Source: Flavobacterium chilense
GTDB taxonomy: Bacteria > Bacteroidota > Bacteroidia > Flavobacteriales > Flavobacteriaceae
Direction: 5' to 3'
DNA: 64,000 nt
NCBI RefSeq assembly: GCF_001602525.1
Contig: NZ_LSYT01000003.1
Coordinates: 248,001-312,000, forward strand
Shown: piece after piece, positions 9,189-18,560 of the stretch
How the letters are laid out: each line of letters starts with the position of its first letter
Numbering within the stretch: the first letter of the stretch is position 1
Position numbers and translations under genes: made by a program
The notes under the pieces: generated by a model
What the model was told of the DNA's origin: nothing
Databases searched by the model: none
Seen by the model: only the letters and a program-made list of their open reading frames with translations

Positions 9189-12100
9189 ATGTATTTTAAA
9201 CTTACCTATTTAAATCTAAAGAGAATTGTCTTTTTAGTACTAGCGTTACTCGCCATTCAAAATGGTTACAGTAAAACTAATTTTTTTGAAGCATCAAAAG
9301 TAAAAAATAAAATAGAAAAAGCTACTCTGGTTTCTATTTTTTCAAAATTGAGCGAACAAACAGACTATAAATTTAGTTACGGACAAGCTATTATTGCTGA
9401 TAACACGGTTTATACTGTAAACAATACAAACGAATCGGTGGCGCTAATTTTGAATGATCTTTCTAAAAAAGCCAGTTTTAATTACAGCATTAATGGTAAA
9501 TTAGTTTTAATTCAAAAAACAATTGCACCTAAAACAACCAGCCATAAAGCAGCTGATAAAATAAAAGTAAAAGGAAAAATTGTAGACGAAAACAGAGTGC
9601 CAATTCCGGGTGCTACAATCGTAGAAACCAGTTCTTCTAATTCAACAGTTTCTGATTTTGACGGTGTATTTGAAATTACGGTTGGAGAAGGAAAAACCAT
9701 CGACGTTTCGTATGTAGGATACAAAACCAAAACAGTGAACGTTCAAAATGGTTTCATGACAATTCAGTTAGAACCCAATACAGCTGAGCTGAATGAGGTT
9801 TTGGTAGTAGGTTATGGTAAACAATCTAAAAAAGATGTTACCGGAGCAGTTACCCAACTTGAAGCAGCAAATTTTAAACAAGGCGTTACCATTTCTCCTG
9901 ATAATTTATTACAGGGAAAAGTAGCCGGAGTTCGTGTAGTTAGTACAAGTGGAGAACCGGGAGCTGGTGTAAATGTTACGATTCGTGGAGTTGGATCGAT
10001 CAGAAGCGGAAGTACACCTTTATTTGTTGTTGATGGTATGCCACTGGCAAATGATGATGTAAGCCCTTCAGGATCAAATGTTGGTTTTGGAGCATCGGCA
10101 GCCAAAAATCCTTTAAACTTTTTGAACAGCAGTGATATCGAATCGATTACAGTTTTAAAAGATGCATCAGCATCTGCTATTTACGGAGCGAGAGGATCTA
10201 ACGGAGTTGTTCTGATTACCACTAAAAAAGGTTCTAAAGGTGAAGGAACATTAACGTTTGACTCTTATATGGGAGTTTCGAATGTTGCTCATAAATTAGA
10301 CGTTTTAAATGCAGATCAGTATAGAAAAGCTATCAAAGATAAATCATTTGACCATGGTGGAAACACAGATTGGCAGGATGTAATTTTTAGATCTGCGATT
10401 ACTAAAAACAATGCTTTGTCTTTTGCAAAGCAAACAGAATCAGGTAATTATTTTGCATCTATTGCACAAATGGATCAGGAAGGTATTATTCGTAACAGTA
10501 ATTTCAAACGTATTTCAGGCAGAATTAATGCTTCTGAATCATTTTTAGACAACAAACGTTTAAAATTAAAAGTGAATCTTACTGCGAGCCAGACTACAGA
10601 TGATGGTGTCCCTACTAGTGACGATGGTGGTTCTAATGGACAATTGGTGATACATACCTTGATGGCTAATCCAACAAGATCCGTTTTTGATGCCAACGGA
10701 AACTACACCAACTTTAATATGAATGCGCATTATAACCCTGCTTATTTGCTAAGCATTTATGAAGATAAAACGAATACGCTGAGAGTTTTAGGAAATCTGG
10801 AGACTTCTTTCAGAATCGTTAACGGATTAGAATATAAATTAAACATTGGTATAGATCGTTCAACATCTGAAAGAAATACTACTATTTATCCAAACATTAC
10901 AGATATCAGCAAAATAGGTAAATATGTTCAGAATAATCTGGATTCAAAAAACTCATTAATCGAGCATTATTTAACATACAATACCTCATTTGGTAAACAT
11001 AAAATTGAAGCTTTAGGTGGTTTCTCTTATCAAAAATTCGAAAGATCTGGTACAAGTTTTAGTATTGAAGGAATTACGGAAAAAGGGGTTGGTGTAAAAC
11101 CGGAAATCAATCCTGGATTTAAAGGGATACTGCCTGTACTTTCTGGATATGCCCAGGAAAACGAATTGCAGTCTTATTTTGGAAGATTGAACTATACCTT
11201 CAATGAAAAATACCTTTTAACAGCTTCGATGAGAGCTGACGGTTCAACTCGTTTTGGTGATAATAATAAATACGGTTATTTTCCTTCATTTGCTTTAGGA
11301 TGGAATATTTTTAAAGAAAGTTTCCTAGAGGATGTATCCGCTATAAATAACTTAAAGTTAAGAGCAAGCTGGGGACAAACAGGAAATCAGGAAGTTGAAA
11401 ATAAAATTACAAAAGCAAGTTACTCTTTATCTGGTGCTGACGGGTATTATTTATATGATGATTTAAATTTAGTAAATGGAGTTTCTGTAGTTAGAACACC
11501 AAATCCTAATTTAAAATGGGAAGTGGTAACACAATACAACTTAGGTTTAGATTTTAATTTATGGAAAGATAAATTTTACGGAACTCTTGATTATTTTAAC
11601 AAAACCACTACAGATGCAATCTTAAACGTTTCTTCACCACCATTAAGCCCAACGCCAACAGTTTGGACAAACCTTAGTAATCAGGGTAAAATCGTGAATA
11701 AAGGTTTTGAATTTATGTTAGGTTCAAAATTAATTGACACTAAAGATTTTAGCTGGAATATTGATGTAAACGGAGCAACATTAAACAATAAAATTAAAGA
11801 CTTACCAATTTCAGAAATTTTAACAGGAACTATTTCAGGTCCGGGACAATCTGGTGTAAATGCTAATATTTACAAAAGTGGATATGCAGCAGGTTCATTC
11901 TATTTATTGCAGCATATAGGTTTTGATGATAAAGGAGGAAACATCTTTAAAGATCAAAATGGTGATGGTAAAATTGATAACAGCGACAGAGTTATTATCG
12001 AAGGGGCCTTACCAACTTTTTACTACGGATTTAATAGTGATATGAGATATAAAAACTTTAGTTTCTCATTTTCAATTATTGGACAAGCGGGAGGTTATTT

Positions 12101-12479
12101 ATTGAATAATACAGGATTAAACGCCTTAAATATCAACAACCTGGCTTCTGACAGAAACGTTGCTACAAATTATTATGAGTCCGGGGCAAACCCGACAAAC
12201 TCACCAATTTTGTCAACTCTTTTCTTAGAGAAGTCTGACTTTATCCGATTAAATACAGCACGTATTGGTTATAATTTCGACTTAAAAGGACTGAACTGGT
12301 TAAACGGATTAACCCTTTATATAACAGGAAACAACCTGATTACAATAACGAATTATTCAGGATTTGACCCATTAATTAACAGCCCTAAACCAAACGGAGG
12401 AAACCAATCTATTGGTATTGATTACGCTGCTTACCCAACTTCAAGAACGTTCAGTTTTGGAGCAACTTTAAAATTATAA
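9189..12479 (+). CDS. SusC/RagA TonB-linked outer-membrane receptor with STN domain
   Basis: Energised import channel. In order: signal peptide (to about residue 29), secretin/TonB N-terminal (STN) domain (about 45-105, FSKLSEQTDYKFSYGQAI), carboxypeptidase-D-like beta domain (about 125-195, IKVKGKIVDENRVPIPGA), TonB-box region and plug (about 205-350, with VVGYGKQSKKDVTGAV and SASAIYGARGSNGVVLIT), then a 22-strand-type barrel ending FSFGATLKL. The STN domain marks it as a signalling receptor that talks to the upstream FecR/sigma pair. The SusD gene starts 3 bases after its stop codon. The substrate cannot be read from sequence. Confidence 0.92.
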   Translation: MYFKLTYLNLKRIVFLVLALLAIQNGYSKTNFFEASKVKNKIEKATLVSIFSKLSEQTDYKFSYGQAIIADNTVYTVNNTNESVALILNDLSKKASFNYSINGKLVLIQKTIAPKTTSHKAADKIKVKGKIVDENRVPIPGATIVETSSSNSTVSDFDGVFEITVGEGKTIDVSYVGYKTKTVNVQNGFMTIQLEPNTAELNEVLVVGYGKQSKKDVTGAVTQLEAANFKQGVTISPDNLLQGKVAGVRVVSTSGEPGAGVNVTIRGVGSIRSGSTPLFVVDGMPLANDDVSPSGSNVGFGASAAKNPLNFLNSSDIESITVLKDASASAIYGARGSNGVVLITTKKGSKGEGTLTFDSYMGVSNVAHKLDVLNADQYRKAIKDKSFDHGGNTDWQDVIFRSAITKNNALSFAKQTESGNYFASIAQMDQEGIIRNSNFKRISGRINASESFLDNKRLKLKVNLTASQTTDDGVPTSDDGGSNGQLVIHTLMANPTRSVFDANGNYTNFNMNAHYNPAYLLSIYEDKTNTLRVLGNLETSFRIVNGLEYKLNIGIDRSTSERNTTIYPNITDISKIGKYVQNNLDSKNSLIEHYLTYNTSFGKHKIEALGGFSYQKFERSGTSFSIEGITEKGVGVKPEINPGFKGILPVLSGYAQENELQSYFGRLNYTFNEKYLLTASMRADGSTRFGDNNKYGYFPSFALGWNIFKESFLEDVSAINNLKLRASWGQTGNQEVENKITKASYSLSGADGYYLYDDLNLVNGVSVVRTPNPNLKWEVVTQYNLGLDFNLWKDKFYGTLDYFNKTTTDAILNVSSPPLSPTPTVWTNLSNQGKIVNKGFEFMLGSKLIDTKDFSWNIDVNGATLNNKIKDLPISEILTGTISGPGQSGVNANIYKSGYAAGSFYLLQHIGFDDKGGNIFKDQNGDGKIDNSDRVIIEGALPTFYYGFNSDMRYKNFSFSFSIIGQAGGYLLNNTGLNALNINNLASDRNVATNYYESGANPTNSPILSTLFLEKSDFIRLNTARIGYNFDLKGLNWLNGLTLYITGNNLITITNYSGFDPLINSPKPNGGNQSIGIDYAAYPTSRTFSFGATLKL

Positions 12480-12482
12480 ATC

Positions 12483-14252
12483 ATGAAGACAAAGACATTT
12501 TTAAGCATAAAAATTTTAACAATATTCTCTTTTATTTTTCTCTTAAACAGTTGTACTGATTTAAATGAAGTTCTTTTAGATGAACAACCATCAAATAGTA
12601 CTTCAAATCCGGCAGGTTCGCTTGCTGCAGCATATGACAGGCTTGGAGACGGAACTTTTACAGATCACGGAGCCGTTTTTGCCATGCAGGAATATACTAC
12701 TGACGAAGCTATTTTACCAACTCGCGGAAGTGACTGGGGAGATGGTGGTAAATGGAGAGATATGCATGAATTCACATGGAGTTCTACTAATGCTATTATA
12801 GTTTCGAACTGGGATTTATTAACAAACGGAATTACACGTTCTTTGACTGCAGTTAAATCAGCACAGGAAAATACTTTTCCTGAAAAGACATTATTTTTAG
12901 CAGAAGCAAAAGGACTTTTAGCGTATTACACTTACACAACATTAGATTTATATGGACAGGCACCTTACAGAGATCCGTTGAATGTAAGTGCACCTTTGCA
13001 GGTTTTAAAAGCAGATACTCAAATTGACCAATTAATTAAAGATGTTGAAGCTTTAATTCCGGATTTGGCTGATATTGGAACACAGAGAACCCACCACGGC
13101 AGATTTACGAAACAAGCGGCTTATGCTTTTTTAGCGAATATGTATTTAAATCGTGCAGTTTTTAAAGATCGCAACAATGCGTCATCAAATTTCAATTTTA
13201 ATGAAGCAGCAGTAAGTGGTGGCGGAACAGATATGGATCGTGTTATTTATTATACATCTTTATTAATCGATTCAGGAAAATTTAGTTTAGAAAGTGACTT
13301 TTTCAAAAACTTTGCAAGAGATAATGAAAATGGTAAAGAGCTTATTTTTGCGATTTCTCAAAAAATAGATTACATCCGTAACGGTTCTAACAGTTTTGCT
13401 TATGTGTGTATGGAACGTAATCAGAGAACATCTGCGGCAAACAGAGGAACAAACGCAGCTTGTACAACTCCTGAATTCTACGCAACATGGGATGGTAATC
13501 ATGACGATCCACGATTTGAACAACATTATCAATATGCTGATGGTACATGGTTTATGAATGATGGTACAGATGTAAGTGTACCTGCAACAGACCTCGTTCC
13601 TAAAAGCAGTCCGGGTTTACCTTGGTTTCATTTTAACAGAGGAATTCAGGCGGGTCTTCAATATGGTCCAATATTATTGCCATCAGGATCTCTGGAAATG
13701 CTGGGGAACCGCATCAAAGTTTCTCCATTGTATATGGAAAAAAGCACGACTACAAGAATGAATTTTACACCATCATTGACATTTGCAGATCCTACCAAAT
13801 CTGTTTTTGCTCAAAATGAAATTAATCAGGGAGCTCGTGTATTTAAATATGAGTTTGACCCAGAAGGAGGAAACGGTAACAGTAATGTTGATATTCCGTT
13901 ATTCCGTTTAGGAGGAATTTATGCTATGAGAGCCGAGGCATATTTCAGAAAAGGAAGTGCTGGTCTGGCAATGGATGATTTAAACAAACTGCGTACAAGC
14001 AGAAAAAGAGAGTCTTTATTTGGAAATGCTCCCGGAAAAGCACTTACTTCTTTAGATGCACAGCAATTGTATAAAGAATTAGGTTTTGAGTTGTATTGGG
14101 AATTACAAAGAAGACCTCAAAGTATTCGTTTTGGAAAATTTGACTTACCTGGAACAGCAAAAGCTGCTACACAACCATACAGAAGAACATTTCCAATTCC
14201 TCAAACCGTTATTGATCAGAAAGTGATGCAACAAAATCAAGGTTACAATTAA
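12483..14252 (+). CDS. SusD/RagB nutrient-binding surface lipoprotein
   Basis: Surface lid protein for the preceding SusC. It has a lipoprotein signal with the lipobox at LLNSC (Cys24). SusD-type TPR segments are seen around AEAKGLLAYYTYTTLDLYG and FTKQAAYAFLANMYLNRA. The C-terminal RagB/SusD signature is GGIYAMRAEAYFRKGSAG followed by LRTSRKR and ELYWELQRRPQSIRFGKFD. The length of 589 residues is typical. The operon ends at a strong terminator 34 bases downstream. Confidence 0.92.
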   Translation: MKTKTFLSIKILTIFSFIFLLNSCTDLNEVLLDEQPSNSTSNPAGSLAAAYDRLGDGTFTDHGAVFAMQEYTTDEAILPTRGSDWGDGGKWRDMHEFTWSSTNAIIVSNWDLLTNGITRSLTAVKSAQENTFPEKTLFLAEAKGLLAYYTYTTLDLYGQAPYRDPLNVSAPLQVLKADTQIDQLIKDVEALIPDLADIGTQRTHHGRFTKQAAYAFLANMYLNRAVFKDRNNASSNFNFNEAAVSGGGTDMDRVIYYTSLLIDSGKFSLESDFFKNFARDNENGKELIFAISQKIDYIRNGSNSFAYVCMERNQRTSAANRGTNAACTTPEFYATWDGNHDDPRFEQHYQYADGTWFMNDGTDVSVPATDLVPKSSPGLPWFHFNRGIQAGLQYGPILLPSGSLEMLGNRIKVSPLYMEKSTTTRMNFTPSLTFADPTKSVFAQNEINQGARVFKYEFDPEGGNGNSNVDIPLFRLGGIYAMRAEAYFRKGSAGLAMDDLNKLRTSRKRESLFGNAPGKALTSLDAQQLYKELGFELYWELQRRPQSIRFGKFDLPGTAKAATQPYRRTFPIPQTVIDQKVMQQNQGYN

Positions 14253-14285
14253 AAAGTTTTGTGTTAGTTTATTTTTTTTTTACAA

Positions 14286-14314
14286 AGAGCCCGTTTCGCA
14301 AGAAACGGGCTTTT
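14286..14314 (+). terminator. Terminator of the SusCD operon
   Basis: GCCCGTTTC pairs with GAAACGGGC around a GCAA tetraloop, followed by TTTT. Confidence 0.85.
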
Positions 14315-14600
14315 GTTGTTATAGACAATTCGGTAGACACAAAGTATTGCGTTTCTACAGAAAAACCTTAACGACTGGGAACCTCAGAGCCTCAAAACCT
14401 TCAAATATTGGTTTCAAATTAGAATTTGCAACCATTAAAACACTGGATGTGAGACACTTTTATTTTTATTTTGGATAATTTTGGAAAATGTAAAATCAAA
14501 GCTATATGTAGCAATTTGAAAAATATTGTAAATAAAAATTTACAATATAAAATCATTTAACTGCTATAGTAAAGTTTAAACCCTTTAAAAAAATCAAATT
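14315..14600. other. Intergenic stretch upstream of the barrel protein
   Basis: No ORF is supported. It contains a short run of the recurring GAACCTCAGAGCCTCAAAACC-like words at about 14378-14402 and an AT-rich probable promoter region. Together with the terminator it makes a gap of about 350 bases. Confidence 0.4.
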
Positions 14601-15251
14601 ATGAAAAAGATTCATTTATTATTCATTGTTTTTTTCTTCTCGCTGGCAATGTCAGCTCAAAGTTCAGGAGCATTTTTATTAAATCTGTATGGAGGTTATA
14701 CATTTTCTGATAAAGTAGATTTTGATAACTCATACGCCCGTGTAGAAGATGGTTTTGAGTATGGTGCAGGTTTAGAATATTTTATAATGGAAAATAGTTC
14801 TATTGAGTTAAAATATAACAGACTTGATACAAAGATGCCTTTATACACAAAGGTTTTTACACCTAATGGTAATCTTGCTCCGGGAACTCAGCTCAATGCA
14901 GGAAATGATAAAGGAGCCATAAACTATATATTGGCTGATTATACCTATTATTTTATGGATAGTTCACAGCAAGTCCGACCTTTTTTAGGCGCTGGTGCCG
15001 GTGCTTCAATTCTTGAAACACCTAATAGTGGTAGTGGAACTTATTTTGCCTGGGAAATTAAAGGAGGTGTAAAAATTAAAACCAGTTCACCATTATCAAT
15101 AAACCTACATGCATATTTACAATCTATGTCGGCGGCTGTTGGATATGATTATTATTGGGATTACTATTGGGGACCTATAGCAGTTACTGATTATGCAACA
15201 ACGTTTCAGTTTGGACTTGGAGCTTCTTTAAGTTACGATTTTAGTAAATAA
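14601..15251 (+). CDS. Outer-membrane beta-barrel protein (OmpA/OmpW-like porin family)
   Basis: A clear signal peptide (ending SLAMSAQ) is followed by alternating polar/aromatic beta-strand segments: FLLNLYGGYTFSDKVDF, FEYGAGLEYFIMENSSIEL, FLGAGAGASIL, and a final TTFQFGLGASLSYDF that ends close to the C-terminus. At 216 residues it fits an 8-strand barrel. The YDYYWDYYWG loop is rich in aromatics. It appears monocistronic, with its own terminator. The function is structural or receptor-like; no substrate is indicated. Confidence 0.75.
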   Translation: MKKIHLLFIVFFFSLAMSAQSSGAFLLNLYGGYTFSDKVDFDNSYARVEDGFEYGAGLEYFIMENSSIELKYNRLDTKMPLYTKVFTPNGNLAPGTQLNAGNDKGAINYILADYTYYFMDSSQQVRPFLGAGAGASILETPNSGSGTYFAWEIKGGVKIKTSSPLSINLHAYLQSMSAAVGYDYYWDYYWGPIAVTDYATTFQFGLGASLSYDFSK

Positions 15252-15294
15252 AGAACTTTCGATAAAGACTTCAATTATTGATAAAATAGAGATC

Positions 15295-15332
15295 AAAAGC
15301 GAAAATGCATTCATTTGTGTTTTCGCTTTTTT
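15295..15332 (+). terminator. Terminator of the beta-barrel gene
   Basis: AAAAGCGAAAA pairs with TTTTCGCTTTT and is followed by T residues, about 45 bases after the stop codon. Confidence 0.75.
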
Positions 15333-15607
15333 GAATATTGGTAATTGTTTCATCCTGAAAAGTTTATATGATTTAGACTTACTTCCATAATTAATTTACA
15401 AAACACCTAAAATAATCTTTTGGCTAAAACTTATTTTGATACAGTAATGGCTTTTAGTAGCTGTTTTTGTTTTTGATTTATGATATTTTTGTTTGATAAT
15501 GAGGTTGTTGTATTTTATTAATGATTCGCTAGGTTCACGAGCGGGACGCTCGCGCCAGGAGAGGGCAGGTATTAATGTTATTCATATGGTTAAATAAATA
15601 TTATAGA
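15333..15607. other. Intergenic stretch entering the accessory region
   Basis: No gene is supported between the terminator and the next start. Near its end is a perfect 6-bp hairpin with a 3-base loop (CGAGCG-GGA-CGCTCG, 15538-15552) preceded by ATTCGCTAGGTTCA. A related ATTCGCTAAGTTCACGAA word follows the third RAYT-derived element at about 18715. The hairpin looks REP-like. Confidence 0.45.
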
Positions 15608-16048
15608 ATGTCATACTCACAGGATAATTTTAAAGAATGGATCTTTTATATCGATAATAAAATGGATTCTTTTACAACAGAATTTGCCAACAAAAATAAT
15701 TTAAAATTGGATTATAGTATTCAATCATTAAATGAGTTAGAAAATTGGATTATCTCTAACTTTAAAGATAGGTTTGAATTACAAAACAATTCCCAGTTAT
15801 TAGATTTGTTTACTATATACATAGGGGAAACTTTTAGAAAACATATAGAAGGAAAGTGGTATATGGACTTAGAAAATAAAGACAATGTCTATTATCACAT
15901 GCCTGTGTTAACAAGTCCTGACTATAAAGGAGAAAAATATATTGCCCCTCTAACTTTTGCAACTGCATGTATAATGAGAAAACGAGGAAACTATATAAGT
16001 TCTATTCTAAAAAATTGTTTGCAAGACATGGGCACCCAGATAGCGTAG
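15608..16048 (+). CDS. Hypothetical protein, accessory region
   Basis: Not recognised. The start is placed at MSYSQDNFKEW (15608); an alternative ATG lies at 15575. The 146-residue soluble, charged protein has no signal peptide or membrane segment. The LFTIYIGETFRKHIEGKW segment followed by an aromatic-rich stretch resembles small cytosolic immunity-type proteins only in general character. Its last codons (MGTQIA) lie in a sequence (GATAGCGTAGATTTGCAATC) that recurs outside genes at about 17169 and, more diverged, at 19450-19480. The native C-terminus may therefore have been replaced by a repeat. Confidence 0.6.
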   Translation: MSYSQDNFKEWIFYIDNKMDSFTTEFANKNNLKLDYSIQSLNELENWIISNFKDRFELQNNSQLLDLFTIYIGETFRKHIEGKWYMDLENKDNVYYHMPVLTSPDYKGEKYIAPLTFATACIMRKRGNYISSILKNCLQDMGTQIA

Positions 16049-16086
16049 ATTTGCAATCTGTGCCAGCAAAGTAATTCCCCACTTCT

Positions 16087-16240
16087 CCGCTCCCGCACGA
16101 ATCCTTTCGTGTGGCGCAAAGTATGTCAAGATCTATTTTTTAAAAGTTTTAAATATTAAAATGAGTAGAAATTATAAATTTCATAATGCTGAGGGTATAG
16201 TTGGAATGTACCACACGAAAGGATTCGTGCGGTAGCGGGG
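16087..16240. mobile_element. RAYT-derived inverted-repeat element, copy 1
   Basis: Terminal inverted repeats include a perfect 22-bp match (16093-16114 against 16211-16232). Each terminus folds into a small hairpin (CACGAA-TCCT-TTCGTG). Inside, a 24-codon ORF (16161-16235) begins MSRNYKFHNAEG, the typical N-terminus of Bacteroidota REP-associated tyrosine transposases. It then reads directly into the right terminus and stops at TAG. It looks like an internally deleted, non-autonomous element. Confidence 0.75.
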
Positions 16241-16309
16241 GAATCAATCAAGATTGAATCTAAAAGTATAAATATTTATTCAACTAATTTATAATATCAA
16301 TATAAACTC

Positions 16310-16975
16310 ATGGCAGATTTATCTAAAATAACAGATTTTAAAACAGAGTTGATTAATTGTTTATTAGCATATTTGGCTCCTATTGGATATAAGTATAATA
16401 AGTCTAAGGAGATGTTTAGCATGTCTGAGGAGGAGTATAATTATAAAATTTTTGTCTATACAAACAAGAGAAGCCGAACCATTGCAGTTGAAACAAAAGG
16501 ATATATTTCTTTTAATAAATTGGATAAGAAATTTAAAAACAATTCAATTACAAATTTAGACATTGGGCTGTGTGGTGGAGGTGGGAAAGCAATATGTGAA
16601 AAATATTTTAAGCAAAAATATTGGAATGAATATCCTGAAATGCAGTTTTATTTTGAAGGGGTTGATAAGATTGACAAAATAATAGATGCCTGGAAGTCGG
16701 ATTTCGAACAATATTATGTGCCTTTTTTTAACGAATGCAAAAGCCCCTTCCAAATTAATGAGATTGTAAACGGAAATATCGAAGAAGTTGGACTTTGCCA
16801 TACTTTTAAAGCGAAAGTTATGTACAGCCTTGATATTGCAAAAATGGCTAGTGTAAGTAATTCTGATTTATTGAAATTAGTATCTCAATATGAAAACTAT
16901 TTAAAAAATAAATTTGATGATGGTGGTCGACTTTTAAATGCCTTTTTAGCTAATAAAGAACTATTCTTCAAATAG
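16310..16975 (+). CDS. Hypothetical protein, accessory region
   Basis: Not recognised. A soluble protein of 221 residues without signal peptide. The start (KTELINCLLAYLAPIGYKYNK) followed by a beta-rich segment (YNYKIFVYTNKRSRTIAVET) is vaguely like DUF4304-type proteins found in immunity loci, but I cannot assign it. A GLCGGGGKAICEKYF stretch sits near residue 87. It is bracketed by copies 1 and 2 of the RAYT-derived element, so it looks like a single-gene insert. Confidence 0.65.
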   Translation: MADLSKITDFKTELINCLLAYLAPIGYKYNKSKEMFSMSEEEYNYKIFVYTNKRSRTIAVETKGYISFNKLDKKFKNNSITNLDIGLCGGGGKAICEKYFKQKYWNEYPEMQFYFEGVDKIDKIIDAWKSDFEQYYVPFFNECKSPFQINEIVNGNIEEVGLCHTFKAKVMYSLDIAKMASVSNSDLLKLVSQYENYLKNKFDDGGRLLNAFLANKELFFK

Positions 16976-16991
16976 AGAGACTTGCATTGGT

Positions 16992-17149
16992 CCCCCCGCT
17001 ACCGCACGATTCCTTTCGTGTGGCGCAAAGTATGTCAAGCTCTAGTTTTTAAAAATTAAAAATATTAAAATGACTAGAAATTATAAATTTCATAATGCTG
17101 AGGGTATAGTTGAAACGTACCACACGAAAGGATTAGTTCGGTAGCGGGG
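16992..17149. mobile_element. RAYT-derived inverted-repeat element, copy 2
   Basis: Same architecture as copy 1: CCGCTACCGCACGATTCC at the left end and a GGTAGCGGGG-type right end. An internal ORF (17070-17144) of 24 codons reads MTRNYKFHNAEGIVE and runs into the right terminus. Point differences lie in both the ORF and the right hairpin (GGATTAGTTCGG), so the copies have diverged. Confidence 0.75.
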
Positions 17150-17236
17150 AAAGTGCAAATCCCGTCCCGATAGTGTAGATTTGCAATCCGTAAAGTATAT
17201 TGACAAAATGAGAGAGAAAAAATAAAAGACATACCT

Positions 17237-17809
17237 ATGAAAATCAAGTTTTTAATTTTGCTTTTAATCATTTGTAGTTGTGAAACTAAATCAAAAAAAA
17301 GCATACCTGACAATTCTAAAACAGAAAAACCTGTTAAAGAGAAAATTGGAATAGAAGATCAAAAGTTTTTTGTTGGAGATATTGATAATGATAAAGTCAG
17401 CGACACTGCCTTTGTATATTATAAATGGAATGATGAAACAAATGAAATTGAGTGTGGAGAGAAAATTTGTAATATAGATATTGAATTTAAAAGAAATATT
17501 CCAAAAATAAGTATTGAACAACGTTTAGTAGGCGTTTGGGTCATGAAAACCGAAGATATCAATCATGACAACGCAAATGAAATTTTAATTTTTTCCAGAA
17601 CAAATGAAGGCTGGTGGAAAAACATTTCGGTTTGTTCTTTTCAAAAAGGAACCTGGAATGAAATTGCAAAAACAAATGCATTCATATCTGATGACAAAGA
17701 TTTTGTAAACCATATAATTAAAGAAAAAGGGAAATACTATTTGATAGGACAAGACAAGTGGAACGAAGATGAAAATGGAAATTTCAAAATAATTAAAATT
17801 AAATTATAA
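17237..17809 (+). CDS. Putative lipoprotein with aspartate-rich repeat
   Basis: A short hydrophobic leader ends in IICSC (probable lipidated Cys15), so it is likely anchored in the cell envelope. Two DxDxDxxxD-like segments, VGDIDNDKVSDTAFVYY and EDINHDNANEILIF, resemble the calcium-loop of FG-GAP/VCBS repeats. No enzyme motif is seen. The next gene has the same feature, so the two may be a diverged duplicate pair. Family not recognised. Confidence 0.7.
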   Translation: MKIKFLILLLIICSCETKSKKSIPDNSKTEKPVKEKIGIEDQKFFVGDIDNDKVSDTAFVYYKWNDETNEIECGEKICNIDIEFKRNIPKISIEQRLVGVWVMKTEDINHDNANEILIFSRTNEGWWKNISVCSFQKGTWNEIAKTNAFISDDKDFVNHIIKEKGKYYLIGQDKWNEDENGNFKIIKIKL

Positions 17810-17869
17810 AAACTCAAAGCCATGAAACCTTAATACAGATTGGTAAGCAACACTTAAGAAACAAATAAT

Positions 17870-18451
17870 ATGAAAAAATTCGCAGTAATTTTTACCTTAA
17901 TAATCTTGACAAATTATTCATTTGGACAAGATAAGCTAATAAAAGATATAGATTTTGATGGTAAAGAGGATACTGTTTTTATTGACATTTCAAAATCGAC
18001 AATTGTTTGTAAATTATCGACATTGAATTATAAAGCTATATCAAGCAGACCAATTGAAATCTTAAATGAAATGTCTGGAATTGTAGAATCAAAAAATGGA
18101 TTTATATTCTTCAATGACTGGATGCGTTCAGGCTATAAAAATCAATTTAGATATAATTCCAAAACAAAAAAAATACAATTAATTGGAATGAGCTTCTATT
18201 ATTTTGGAAATGTTGTAAATGACGGAAGCGGAGAATCGAGTATAAACCTACTGACGGATGATTATATTGGAAATTGGAACTATTATGATGAAAGGAAAGA
18301 GAAATTAATCAAAATACCAACCATTAAGACAAAAATGAAAATCAAAAGCACCAGTTTAGAAGATTTCTCGGAGGAAACCTATTTTGGCTATAATGAAAAG
18401 TGTACTGAATTATACTATAAACACAAGAAAATCAAAATGAATAAAAAATAA
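17870..18451 (+). CDS. Secreted protein with aspartate-rich repeat
   Basis: A signal peptide ends at NYSFGQ. It is followed directly by IKDIDFDGKEDTVFIDIS, an EF/FG-GAP-like Asp loop placed as in the preceding lipoprotein. A later DDYIGNWNYYDE stretch and a basic C-terminus (KHKKIKMNKK) complete the 193 residues. Function unknown. It lies 60 bases after the lipoprotein gene and before RAYT-derived copy 3, so both genes share one interval between elements. Confidence 0.7.
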   Translation: MKKFAVIFTLIILTNYSFGQDKLIKDIDFDGKEDTVFIDISKSTIVCKLSTLNYKAISSRPIEILNEMSGIVESKNGFIFFNDWMRSGYKNQFRYNSKTKKIQLIGMSFYYFGNVVNDGSGESSINLLTDDYIGNWNYYDERKEKLIKIPTIKTKMKIKSTSLEDFSEETYFGYNEKCTELYYKHKKIKMNKK

Positions 18452-18560
18452 TTTCCGTTAACAAAGGTTTTTACATCATTCAGTTTGAAGGGCGAAATGC
18501 AATGGTAGTTTTTCAATTAAAATTAAAATATTTACCTCTTTGTCCCTTTAAACCTCAGCT

